Shown piece after piece: positions 17,801-25,090 of a DNA stretch of 40,125 nucleotides. A program made the translations under genes and the position numbers. The notes under the pieces were generated by a model, which saw only the letters and a list, made by a program, of their open reading frames with translations, made no database searches and was not told where the DNA came from. How positions within the stretch are numbered: the stretch's first letter is position 1; every line of letters begins with the position of its first letter. Source of the DNA: Leptolyngbyaceae cyanobacterium M65_K2018_010 (GTDB lineage: Bacteria > Cyanobacteriota > Cyanobacteriia > Phormidesmidales > Phormidesmidaceae); contig DVEE01000345.1 in NCBI GenBank assembly GCA_015295885.1, forward strand, positions 1-40,125. The letters are read 5' to 3'.

Positions 17801-17962
17801 GCCACGCTGCACCAAAACCTGGGCCAACAGCGGGGGTAGGCCCGTGGCTTGGGCTAAATCTTCAACCAGGGCCGGGGCTACCGTCGGCAAATGCCATCGC
17901 TGCCGGGGCAAGCGTGGAGGGGATGGGGCTGGCCTAGGGGCAGGACGCAGGGACTCGGGCAC
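14810..17962 (-). CDS. recJ: RecJ single-strand DNA exonuclease with a large extra C-terminal region
   Basis: RecJ degrades single-stranded DNA 5' to 3' in recombination and mismatch repair. The core (about residues 25-605) has the DHH-family metal motifs: ICGDYDADGMTSTALL with Asp104, Asp106 and Asp108, ILTVDNGIAA, VVVTDHHDIPP with His185 and His186, and FTLGTIADLAPLTG. The DHHA1 part carries HHGVIGIVASRLVERYG and GGHRAAGGFSF, and an OB-like domain follows. After residue 605 there are about 445 further residues: a Pro-rich linker, a strand-rich segment near 680-730, a coiled coil (QLLREKEAQLVDQARQIQNL), another Pro-rich linker, and a helical domain at the end. Simple RecJ is about 570-790 residues, this one 1050. 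The start codon is GTG; no ATG fits. Confidence 0.92.
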   Translation of the reverse strand: MPESLRPAPRPAPSPPRLPRQRWHLPTVAPALVEDLAQATGLPPLLAQVLVQRGLVTPEQATDFLNPERLQLPSPLIEFPDLAVSLELLVEAIATQQAIAICGDYDADGMTSTALLLRALRHLGGQVNYIIPSRMTEGYGLNQRIVEDCYANGVSLILTVDNGIAACAPIQRARELGLAVVVTDHHDIPPELPPANAILNPKLLPEQSPYRGVAGVGVAYILAVCLAQALDQTQDLTAPLLELFTLGTIADLAPLTGVNRRWVRRGLGLLPRSRILGIQALIQVAGLADQSKPLKPEHIGFRLGPRINAVGRISDPQIVIDLLTTDDVGTALERAMQCEQINAARQDLCQQIEQEAVAWCERQQQAGSLDWEQDRVLLLVQPNWHHGVIGIVASRLVERYGVPVFIGTYEDEEGKVIRGSARGIPEFDVFEALQSCSDLMEKLGGHRAAGGFSFLTKHLRQVQSRLVRYAHQRLSPELLKPLIAVDAQAALGDITQALYDQIDQLHPCGIENPDPVFWTPQVRVIEQQVVGRNQEHLKLVLGDREGRSKIKAIAWRWGEYYPLPEQVDIAYKLKQNEWQGLSTVELELVGVRAGAGEGTPAVGNSVTQGTDPPRPLVPTGRIASPPSGSPEPRPQRQSPGPLPGPTLPELPTPGVDSTAARSGLTADSHPGVEFSYSQRRYWVSPSHTQNPKELTISNPEGQVLRVHLGDRQGSLELPGQAPRSVDISETFYANLIQASGQALEIQRLHQLLREKEAQLVDQARQIQNLTDQLNQIQASPGAASSQSSAQPWPAALATEPTPAPVQESPLASPNPPPSREAPPVDRREGLVDSQAIRQQVRTALGDQVWFCLAGPSQQDLCHALYQQTLIKAQPHPEDFSAAALALGKALEREILDPLLVGLREYGQQTGDGEMAALATTLCQQPSLGALPALLAESWKAISEKALQATTKPRRGLHQTITAEDWAVTDAWVNDTHRVLLDEFLQGWDHPIATWMVGANEAAAALAQVHQLHHRAAAAGTMMPEWQFQLLHQLVLGKRQAAGILQKVFGS

Positions 17963-18069
17963 GGTGTTGGCTGTCAGGTCTATAAGCTAGAACGCATGAA
18001 CTAATGATACCTAAGTTTACCCCTGTTGGGTCAGGGGATTACCCGGCCTGTTATACCCTAAGACGTCGC

Positions 18070-19179
18070 CTAGGCCCAAACCAGACTGGCCTGATTATCT
18101 AAGCACTGGGGTTGGCCCTGCTCATCCAGGGCGTTGAAGCACTCTAGACGCTGGCGTAGGTGGGGCGGCAGGTGGGAAAAGTCAAACTGAGGATCGCCGT
18201 CGGCAATGGTGGCCCAGAAGTGGTTCAGGGTGGGAGCTACGGCGGCGGCCTCGGTCTCGGACAAATTCAGGGGAGGGCTGATGAGAAATTTGGTCATGAA
18301 CCCACCGGCGCGATCGCACATCCACTGGTAAGAGAAGCCCTGCAAATCGGCCCAGTCCTGAACGGATTGCAGCCGATGGGATTGCACCTCTAGCCGCAGG
18401 GGTTGCCCCGGCCCGTACTCAACTTCCAGAATGCGGTAGGGGTGAGGGTAACTGACAATGGACCCAGTCAGCACCTCACAGAGGTTGCCCCGACGGGCAA
18501 TGTCCTGCACATGCAGATGCCCCGTCAACACCAGGGGCACCGCGGCAGCGGTGAGGCGGTCAATCAAAGCCTGGTGGTTATGAACCATATAGCGCTGCCC
18601 CAGGGGGCTTTGGGCCTGACCCGGCAGATGTTCCAGCAGGTTATGATGGAGCATGACCAGAACCAGATCATCTGTCAGGCGGGGCAGGGTGCGGTCTAAC
18701 CAGGCCAGTTGTTCCCCATCTACGTAGCCCACACCAATTTGACGCCCCGATGCATCAAAGGCGTTGGAGTTAAGCCCAATCAGATGGACGCCAGGGAGAA
18801 TTTCCTGGTGGTAGTAAAGGGTCTGGCCATCACCGTAGCCAAAGTCTTGGTACAGACGCGGAAAATCCATCAGGCCAATGGCGCGATCGCTGGCCTGGCG
18901 AGCAATCACATCATGGTTGCCAGGCACCACGTAGGCCGGAAAAGGCAATCGCTGCAGCCGCTGGATCAGCCACTGGTGGTTCACCCATTCGCCGTGCTGG
19001 GTGAGGTCACCGGGCAATAGCAAAAAGTCCAAATCCAGAGTTTCCAGGTGGGCCAAGATCTGCTCTAGGCCAGGAATACTAACTTCTACCAGATGGAAGC
19101 GATGGGGATGGTGGTAAATCGTCTCGGGCAGGGCGATGTGGGGGTCGCTGATGATGGCAAAGCGAAAACGCTGTCCCAT
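18070..19179 (-). CDS. Calcineurin-like metallophosphoesterase
   Basis: The fold is that of Icc/CpdA-like phosphodiesterases with a two-metal centre. All signature blocks are present in order: AIISDPHIAL (Asp12, His14), LLPGDLTQHGE, VVPGNHDVIA, VLVMLHHNLL and LVLTGHLHVQD. The C-terminal 100 residues are an extra domain without recognised motifs. CpdA-type enzymes split cyclic nucleotides, but this family acts on many phosphoesters and substrate cannot be read from sequence. A cyclase gene at 34225-36765 makes cAMP turnover possible, though not linked. It follows the MerR gene by 83 bp in the same direction. Confidence 0.85.
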   Translation of the reverse strand: MGQRFRFAIISDPHIALPETIYHHPHRFHLVEVSIPGLEQILAHLETLDLDFLLLPGDLTQHGEWVNHQWLIQRLQRLPFPAYVVPGNHDVIARQASDRAIGLMDFPRLYQDFGYGDGQTLYYHQEILPGVHLIGLNSNAFDASGRQIGVGYVDGEQLAWLDRTLPRLTDDLVLVMLHHNLLEHLPGQAQSPLGQRYMVHNHQALIDRLTAAAVPLVLTGHLHVQDIARRGNLCEVLTGSIVSYPHPYRILEVEYGPGQPLRLEVQSHRLQSVQDWADLQGFSYQWMCDRAGGFMTKFLISPPLNLSETEAAAVAPTLNHFWATIADGDPQFDFSHLPPHLRQRLECFNALDEQGQPQCLDNQASLVWA

Positions 19180-19262
19180 GGGGCTGCTGCAAGTGTGTGA
19201 TACCTCTGTTACCAGCCTAACCCCTCAGCCCCCGTTCACCAACCCCAGGCCATTGGGATTCC

Positions 19263-19685
19263 CTATGGGGCTAGGGGCACCGTTTCTATCAGCGGGCAGA
19301 TGTCTCCCGGTTGGGGATGGGGTTGGGCCTCGGCCCAGCGATCGCGATACTGCTCCAGTTCAGTTTTGAAGGCGATCATCTGCGCTATTTGGGCTTCAAG
19401 CTTTTGAATCTTGGCGTTTAGGCGCGCTTGCACCAGTTGGCAGGGCCAATCCCCCTGGCTATGAACGGTCAAAATTTCGCCCACATCGCCCAGGGAAAAA
19501 CCCAGGGTCTGCGCTTTTTTAATAAACTGCACCTGGTGAATGGCCTCTGGCCCATAGTATCGATAGCCATTTGCTCCCCGCTCCGATTGGAGCAGACCCA
19601 GACTTTCGTAGTAGCGCAAGGTTCCTACGGCCACACCAGTTTGTTTGGCGACCTCACCAATTCTTAGGGAGAGCGCAGCGATCAT
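19263..19685 (-). CDS. MerR-family transcriptional regulator, metal-sensor type
   Basis: The N-terminal winged helix reads LRIGEVAKQTGVAVGTLRYY followed by ESLGLLQSERG and YRYYGPEAIHQVQFIKKAQ, as in MerR, ZntR and CueR. A dimerisation helix follows at about residues 80-118. Cys82 aligns with the conserved MerR Cys82, and Cys130 in DICPLIE aligns with the last metal cysteine of MerR and ZntR. The middle cysteine is absent; His123 is the only nearby candidate ligand. No metal exporter or reductase lies beside it. It follows the HmpF-like gene by 39 bp. The family is firm; the ligand is unknown. Confidence 0.85.
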   Translation of the reverse strand: MIAALSLRIGEVAKQTGVAVGTLRYYESLGLLQSERGANGYRYYGPEAIHQVQFIKKAQTLGFSLGDVGEILTVHSQGDWPCQLVQARLNAKIQKLEAQIAQMIAFKTELEQYRDRWAEAQPHPQPGDICPLIETVPLAP

Positions 19686-19724
19686 GATCCTAAACTCCAG
19701 ATCTCTAACCCTATGCTAGATCCT

Positions 19725-20198
19725 CTAAGTAGCCGTGCCTAATTCATTGTCCAGTTGCTTGAGGGTCTGCCAGCGACTCTCGAGTTCTTCTCGCTCCTGC
19801 TTCAGGTGGCGTTCAAGTTCCTGAATTTCATCCCGCCGGGCGGCAGTCTCCAGGGCCCGTCGATCCACCTCCTGACTTTTGAGGGTGAGCGATTGGCGCC
19901 ATCGCTCCGCTCGCTCAATTTCCTGTTCCAGGGCCTCAGGGGTAATCCCGTAGCTGAGGTACTGATCCACTAGGCTGAGCACCCAGGGGGTAGCATCTTC
20001 AATGGTGGTAATCTGATTCAGGTTATCCAACTCAACCAGCACCAGATTCCCCTCCTGAAAGGCCAACAGGCGGGTGGTTTCCACCATGCGCTCGGCCGAA
20101 AGTCGCTCCCAGGTAGCCTCGGAGGTGCGTACCGCCAACAGAGCCAGTTCCGCTCCGCCCAAAAATGCCTTTTTTTGCACCTTAGCCAGATATTGCAT
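19725..20198 (-). CDS. Short HmpF-like coiled-coil protein
   Basis: The 157-residue protein begins MQYLAKVQKKAFLGGAELAL and continues with EGNLVLVELD, then a long coiled coil from about residue 90 (AERWRQSLTLKSQEVDRRAL, ERHLKQEREELESRWQTL). From memory this matches the N-terminal domain and the start of the coiled coil of HmpF, a protein needed for type IV pilus motility and taxis in filamentous cyanobacteria. HmpF itself is several hundred residues, so this is either a short paralogue or an independent protein with the same N-terminal domain. No pilus or chemotaxis genes lie nearby. There is no signal peptide or membrane span. Confidence 0.6.
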   Translation of the reverse strand: MQYLAKVQKKAFLGGAELALLAVRTSEATWERLSAERMVETTRLLAFQEGNLVLVELDNLNQITTIEDATPWVLSLVDQYLSYGITPEALEQEIERAERWRQSLTLKSQEVDRRALETAARRDEIQELERHLKQEREELESRWQTLKQLDNELGTAT

Positions 20199-20260
20199 CA
20201 GCGGTGAATGGTTTAACCTGCTATGGCTTGAGTATACCCACAGAGCCGACTCTCCTAGCG

Positions 20261-20317
20261 TATCGAATTTGGGCGTATCGAATTTGGGCGTATCGAATTT
20301 GGGCGTATCGAATTTGG
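20261..20317. repeat. 15-bp tandem repeat, about 3.8 copies
   Basis: TATCGAATTTGGGCG is repeated head to tail at 20261, 20276 and 20291 without a mismatch, then 12 bases of a fourth copy at 20306. It lies between the divergent HmpF-like and SIMPL genes, about 70 bp before the SIMPL start. It is a multiple of three but not within a supported gene. Confidence 0.95.
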
Positions 20318-20387
20318 TAACACGGCCCCGTTGTTCCTAAAGCCATGGGTAAATGGAGGAACCAACCTAACTGAGGCTGATGAGGCG

Positions 20388-21134
20388 ATGAAACGGCCAA
20401 GACGACATCTATCTAACCAGCTTGCCGCCAGCCTGTTCACTACCGCGGCGCTAACCTTCAGTTGGATACCCATGCCAGGATTTGCCCCGATGGCTATGGC
20501 CCAGGAAATGATCATGAGAACGCTGACTGTCACTGGGCAGGGCCAAGAGTCGGTGCCCACCACCAAGGCGCAGGTTGCCCTAGGGGTTGATATCGAGGGC
20601 AGCGATGCGGCGGCGGTGCAACAGGAGGTAGCTCGGCGATCGGCGGCGGTGGTGGAGTTGCTGCGATCGCGCCAGGTGGAAAAACTGGAAACCACGGGTA
20701 TTCAGCTCAGTCCCCGCTATAGCTACGAAAATGGTCGGACCACAAGAATTGGCTATACCGGCAGCAATACGGTGAGTTTCCAGATGCCCACCGCCGCTGT
20801 AGGGGCGGTGCTGGATGAAGCGGTGCAGGCCGGCGCTAACCAGATCCGGGGAATTAGCTTTGTGGCCGAGGATGCCGCCCTGGAAGCTGCCCGCCAGCGG
20901 GCTCTGCGCAAAGCGGTGACCGACGCCCAAACCCAGGCCAATACGGTGCTGAGTGCCTTGAATTTAGGCCCCCAGGAAATTGTCAGCATTCAAATTAATG
21001 GTGCCAATGCCCCCATTCCTGTTCCCATGCCGCGGCGCGCGGATGTGGCCCTCGCAGAGGCCAGTGTGACAACCCCGGTGATGGGGGGTGAGCAGACCGT
21101 GCAGGCCAGCGTCACCCTACAAATCCGCTACTAG
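20388..21134 (+). CDS. SIMPL-domain (DUF541) secreted protein
   Basis: I start at the ATG at 20388, which opens with a basic N terminus, a hydrophobic stretch (LAASLFTTAALTFSW) and a probable signal peptidase site after MAMA. The upstream TTG at 20331 would put 19 polar residues before the signal. The mature protein has the SIMPL pattern: LTVTGQGQESVPTTKAQVAL at the start, QLSPRYSYENG, GYTGSNTVSFQ, and a helix AARQRALRKAVTDAQTQAN before the end. The C terminus, VQASVTLQIRY, is the usual final strand. SIMPL proteins (BP26, YggE) are periplasmic or surface oligomers of uncertain job, sometimes linked to oxidative stress. The length is normal. Confidence 0.85.
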   Translation: MKRPRRHLSNQLAASLFTTAALTFSWIPMPGFAPMAMAQEMIMRTLTVTGQGQESVPTTKAQVALGVDIEGSDAAAVQQEVARRSAAVVELLRSRQVEKLETTGIQLSPRYSYENGRTTRIGYTGSNTVSFQMPTAAVGAVLDEAVQAGANQIRGISFVAEDAALEAARQRALRKAVTDAQTQANTVLSALNLGPQEIVSIQINGANAPIPVPMPRRADVALAEASVTTPVMGGEQTVQASVTLQIRY

Positions 21135-21167
21135 GGCGGGGTGACCCTCCCCCAGCAGAGCGACCAC

Positions 21168-21524
21168 TTACCGATGAAAACTGAAGTCATAGCCGGTGTA
21201 CTGGTTGTTCTCGTAGGTCACGATTAGCCAGGTGGTCGGGTCAAACTCCAGGGGATAGGCTTCCCGCTCGGTCTGGCCGCCATTTCGCCCAGTGGTCGGA
21301 GGCAGCACACAGTGGGGCTGGTTCAGCAGGGTCCGCACCGCCGCCTTAGGGGAGGCGGCCTCAAGCGCCAGGAGTCGGCGTAGCCGGTCGCGAGAAACTG
21401 GATTCTGCACCTGCTCCAACTTGATGCAGGCATCACTGGCGACCGGCTGAGCCTCGCCCTCACCAAGATGGGGCGTGACTAAAAGGGCGGCCAAGGCCAA
21501 CATCGAGCCGCCGGCCATGACCAT
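21168..21524 (-). CDS. Small secreted protein, unrecognised
   Basis: I do not recognise the family. The ATG at 21524 gives 118 residues that begin with a hydrophobic stretch (MVMAGGSMLALAALLVTP), a plausible signal peptide, and then a mature part with two cysteines (ASDACIKLEQ and NQPHCVLPP). The end, WLIVTYENNQYTGYDFSFHR, looks like a short beta domain. Codons upstream in the same frame stay open to 21743, but that part is low in complexity and unlike a protein start. It converges on the SIMPL gene with a 33-bp gap. Confidence 0.55.
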   Translation of the reverse strand: MVMAGGSMLALAALLVTPHLGEGEAQPVASDACIKLEQVQNPVSRDRLRRLLALEAASPKAAVRTLLNQPHCVLPPTTGRNGGQTEREAYPLEFDPTTWLIVTYENNQYTGYDFSFHR

Positions 21525-21901
21525 TTTCTTGGAGTTAGGAAGACTAACCGAACCGGATAGACAATCACCCCCCAGTTGCCTAGATTCCGCCCTCGCCTGT
21601 AACGGGGGGGAGGGGTGATTAGCCGGGGTGACCGGGTGGGGCCGGTAGTAAACAGAAACCGCTTGGCGAGCATGCTGAGCCATAGCCTGACCTCTTACAA
21701 CAACCCATTCAACCTGCCCACGGTTCCGCCCAGCTTTGAACATCCCAGATGAGGAGGTTCACCGCAGCGAACCGGTGGAATCGACCTTCTTAATATAGAA
21801 CAAAAGTACTATTCAGATGGCTGTGCTAGTCGTCAATTTTTGTTACGGTCTACCTAGGGACTGGGTATGGATTCCTGCGGTGGAAGGAGTTTGGAGAGGT
21901 T

Positions 21902-23566
21902 ATGGGCAATACCACGGTTGTTTGGTTTCGTCGCGATCTGCGCGTCACCGACCACGCCCCCCTGGCCCGAGCCGCCCGGCGAGGGGTGGTCATCCCCGTG
22001 TTTATCTTCGATCGGGCGCTGCTGCACCACCCCGAAACCGGATCGGCCCGGGTAGCTTTCCTACTCATGGCTCTGGCCGCCCTAGATCGGGATCTGCATC
22101 GCCTCGGAGGCCGATTAATTCTGCGATCCGGGGACCCCGTGGAGGTGCTGCCCCAACTGGTAGCGGCCACCCAGGCCGAGGGCATCTACGCCTACACCGA
22201 CTGCGAACGGATCTATGGTCGAGTTCGGGACGCTCGCCTCAACCAGACCCTGGCCCAGCGGGGCATGAAAATTCGTTGGTTTGAACCACCGGCCAGCCTG
22301 GATGAGTTAATCCCCTATCCCCGTTACCGGGAGCTCTGGTACAGGGCTATGGCCCAACCCCTAGAGCCCGTTCCCCCCAGGGTGACCGTACCCCCAGACC
22401 TGGCTAGCGACCCCCTACCTAATTTGGCGGCTTTAGGTCATCAGAGCGATGGCAAACCGATTCCGCCGGCGAGCACCCGGGCCGCCCGCCGGTTATTACA
22501 GGAGTTTTTAACGGATAAGGCAGATCGCTATTACTGGCAGCTTTCCTACCCCGGTGCTGAGGCCACCAGCGGACTCAGCCCCCACATTAAGTTTGGGGTT
22601 ATCTCGGTGCGGGAGTGCGTGCAGACCGTGCTGCAGGCAACCGATGGCGGTGATTCCCGCCGGCGTCGCAGCCACCAGCAACTCATTGCCCGGTTACGCT
22701 GGGGGTGTGGCTTTACCCAGCGGTTTCGCTATCTGCCCCAGCTCGAGTTGCGATCGCTCTACCGGGTATTTGACGACGAAGGCTGGGAATTTGACCCCGA
22801 ACTCTACCGGGCCTGGCAAACGGGGCAAACCGGCTTCCCCATCGTGGATGCCGCCGCCCGCTGCCTGCAGGCAACCGGCGGCTACCTGGCCTTAAACTTC
22901 CGCAGTCGGGCCATCTACGCTAGCTTCTTAAGCAACCTGGCAGGCATCGACTGGCGCTACGGAGCGCTGCATTTCATGCGGCATCTGATCGATGGCGATT
23001 GCCCCATTGACCACTACCAGTGGGCTATGCAGTCGGGGGTGACCCACTGTGTCGATAAAACCTGGACTCGCATTTACAATCCGGGTCAGGTGGCCGTTGA
23101 TCGCTGTGACCCGGAGGGGGTCTTCATTAAGCGTTGGCTGCCCGAACTGGCAGATGTTCCCACCGATCAACTGGGCCAGCCACCGCCCAGGTCCAATTAC
23201 CCTGCCCCCATCCTGGATTACAAAGCCGCCCGCCAGCGGCGGGTCCAGCAGTTAGAAGCCCAACGGGGTCAGTTGCTCAAGGCCACAAACCTAGTGCCCT
23301 ACCTGGCCCCCTTACCTCCGGATCTCACCCCCTTTGGCACCGACCTCTATGGCGGTGAAGTGTCCTGGGCCGCGGCTCCCCTACCCCAGCTATTTCCCCC
23401 ACCTCTACCCCTGGCGGAACTAAACGCCAGCGAAGCCAAGGCTCTGCGCACCTGGTTTGTCGCCCATGTCAATATTCTGCCTGCTAAACCCCGGCGGTCT
23501 AAGGCCAAAGCACCCAATGTTGATCCCCCCCTGCAGCAACTCAGCCTGTTGACCGATTGGCCTTGA
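21902..23566 (+). CDS. Photolyase/cryptochrome-family protein, divergent
   Basis: The fold is that of DNA photolyases: an N-terminal Rossmann domain (TTVVWFRRDLRVTDHAPLA, GDPVEVLPQL) and a C-terminal FAD domain (ATSGLSPHIKFGVIS, TGFPIVDAAARCLQATG, NFRSRAIYASFLSNLAGIDW). The segment that contacts FAD and DNA differs from the class I CPD pattern: it reads LIDGDCPIDHYQWAMQSG, then THCVDKTWTRIYNP, where class I enzymes usually have NNGGWQWAASTGTD. The end is a 130-residue Pro-rich tail. GGAG lies five bases before the start. The enzyme may repair pyrimidine dimers, act on another substrate, or serve as a light receptor. The 554-residue length is longer than a typical photolyase of about 470. Confidence 0.8.
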   Translation: MGNTTVVWFRRDLRVTDHAPLARAARRGVVIPVFIFDRALLHHPETGSARVAFLLMALAALDRDLHRLGGRLILRSGDPVEVLPQLVAATQAEGIYAYTDCERIYGRVRDARLNQTLAQRGMKIRWFEPPASLDELIPYPRYRELWYRAMAQPLEPVPPRVTVPPDLASDPLPNLAALGHQSDGKPIPPASTRAARRLLQEFLTDKADRYYWQLSYPGAEATSGLSPHIKFGVISVRECVQTVLQATDGGDSRRRRSHQQLIARLRWGCGFTQRFRYLPQLELRSLYRVFDDEGWEFDPELYRAWQTGQTGFPIVDAAARCLQATGGYLALNFRSRAIYASFLSNLAGIDWRYGALHFMRHLIDGDCPIDHYQWAMQSGVTHCVDKTWTRIYNPGQVAVDRCDPEGVFIKRWLPELADVPTDQLGQPPPRSNYPAPILDYKAARQRRVQQLEAQRGQLLKATNLVPYLAPLPPDLTPFGTDLYGGEVSWAAAPLPQLFPPPLPLAELNASEAKALRTWFVAHVNILPAKPRRSKAKAPNVDPPLQQLSLLTDWP

Positions 23567-23678
23567 TCTCCTCCCTACCCTGGCTCACCTGGCTGTGACA
23601 CATGAGTACTGACCCCAGGTGCAACGGTTCAAACCGGCGGATCCTCTATATCATCAGGTAGGCATTTGAGACCTGGGC

Positions 23679-24806
23679 ATGGATATCCTGAATTTGCTCA
23701 CCCGCTTAATTATCTGGCTGGCCATTGGTTACATCCTTTGGTGGGTAATCAAAAAGTTTATCCCCGTCGCTTTTTTGACCTGGTTTGGAGGGGCAATTAT
23801 CCTCAGCATCGTGGCGGCCTCCTTTATTGCCCCCAACGATCGCACCATCGGGGCCTTTTGGCAGTTGCTGTCCTTTCCCCTCAGCCCCTTGGGCGCCGTC
23901 ATCACCCTTTTAGTAGCAGCCCTGATTAAAGGCATTAAGAGCGTCGATGGGCGCTTGGTCGTCACCGCCCTGATGATTCTGTTGCTCAGCAGCACCCCCC
24001 TGCTAGCAAGGCGGCTGGCCCTGCAATCTGAGGGGGCCGTGGAGCGGGCCTACCAAAACCAACGGATTCTCTGTAGCGATATTTGCCCCGCCGTCGATGC
24101 CGTTCCCCTGGACCGGGCCAGGGCCATGGTCGTGGTGGGAGACAACGCCGATTCCTTTCAATTGGCCAATACCCTGCCCAGCCAGGTTGACTCCAGCGTG
24201 CAGTTGGATCCCCTGCTGGTGTCGCGGCTGAATAGCGCCGCAGATGTCTATGGCCGGGTGAGTGCCGCCCGCCCCCTGATTACCGTCACCGCTGGCGCGC
24301 TGAATGGCGAATCGGAAACCGGCCAGCAGCTCAACCAGTCCATTCGCCAGCGGTTGATTAACCGGGGCATTCCCAGTGAAGATATTCGCCTCATTAGCAC
24401 CGGCATGGACATTCGCAGAACCGTGGAAGACCAGGAAAACTTTCTCCAGGAGCGCGGTCTGTTCACCCCCCTGGAGCGGGGAGCGCAGCGCACCGCCGAG
24501 CGCAATAATCGGGAGGCCAACCGAGTGATTTTGGTGGCCCCGGCTCTGACCATGCGTCGGGCAGCCCTAGCCTTTGAAAATGAGGGACTCCAAGTGGTAG
24601 CTTGGCCGACGGAATTGTATGGAGCTTCCCGGAGCAGGGGGGGCGATAGTCTAGCTCGCCTGGCCGATCTAGTTCCCAATGTGGGGGCCTTGAGGTTAAC
24701 CACTCGCTACTGGCAAGAGCTGTTAGCCTCGATGTACTACTTTTTGAGGGGCTGGCTGCCGTCCTTCACCGTTCATTGGGATGATGTGGTGGAAACAATT
24801 CAGTGA
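23679..24806 (+). CDS. DUF218 (ElyC/SanA/YdcF) membrane protein
   Basis: The N terminus has about four hydrophobic helices (RLIIWLAIGYILWWVI, FLTWFGGAIILSIVAASF, LGAVITLLVAALI, VVTALMILLLSSTPLLA). The DUF218 domain follows at about residues 130-340, with RARAMVVVGDN, RPLITVTAGALNGE, LINRGIPSEDIRLIS and NREANRVILVAPALTMRRA. DUF218 proteins act near the cell envelope (ElyC and SanA affect peptidoglycan and barrier function); the reaction is not established. It follows the photolyase by 112 bp in the same direction and is convergent with mgtE. Confidence 0.8.
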   Translation: MDILNLLTRLIIWLAIGYILWWVIKKFIPVAFLTWFGGAIILSIVAASFIAPNDRTIGAFWQLLSFPLSPLGAVITLLVAALIKGIKSVDGRLVVTALMILLLSSTPLLARRLALQSEGAVERAYQNQRILCSDICPAVDAVPLDRARAMVVVGDNADSFQLANTLPSQVDSSVQLDPLLVSRLNSAADVYGRVSAARPLITVTAGALNGESETGQQLNQSIRQRLINRGIPSEDIRLISTGMDIRRTVEDQENFLQERGLFTPLERGAQRTAERNNREANRVILVAPALTMRRAALAFENEGLQVVAWPTELYGASRSRGGDSLARLADLVPNVGALRLTTRYWQELLASMYYFLRGWLPSFTVHWDDVVETIQ

Positions 24807-25090
24807 GCTAGCCCGCCAGCAGTCTGTGGGGGATGGATCCACGGGGTGGGGTGAGGTGTTGGAGGCGAGATGACCCAAACAAGCGCAGCCATTGCGGGCA
24901 GGTCACGGGTACCAGAAGTTGTGCCATCGTGGTGAGCCGCTTAATTAACAGGCCTGCAAGGTGTGCCCACGGCTTCGGCTCCGCACTCTGACCCAAACCT
25001 GCCAGCCAGCCTGGGTTCCATCGTGACCTCGATTCCATCGTGACAATAGGGCGATGGGAAGGTTCGACGATTCCGGCGCCGATTACCAGG

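Noticed and set aside
20261..20317. Possible CRISPR array
   Set aside because: The 15-bp units are directly adjacent with no spacers, and no cas gene is near.
20255..20695. Minus-strand frame running through the tandem repeat and the SIMPL gene
   Set aside because: It is antisense to a well-supported SIMPL protein; its C-terminal repeats only reflect the 15-bp DNA repeat.
21817..22284. Plus-strand frame overlapping the photolyase start
   Set aside because: It lies out of frame with the photolyase, which has a clear family N terminus and ribosome site; this frame is Arg/Pro-rich shadow.
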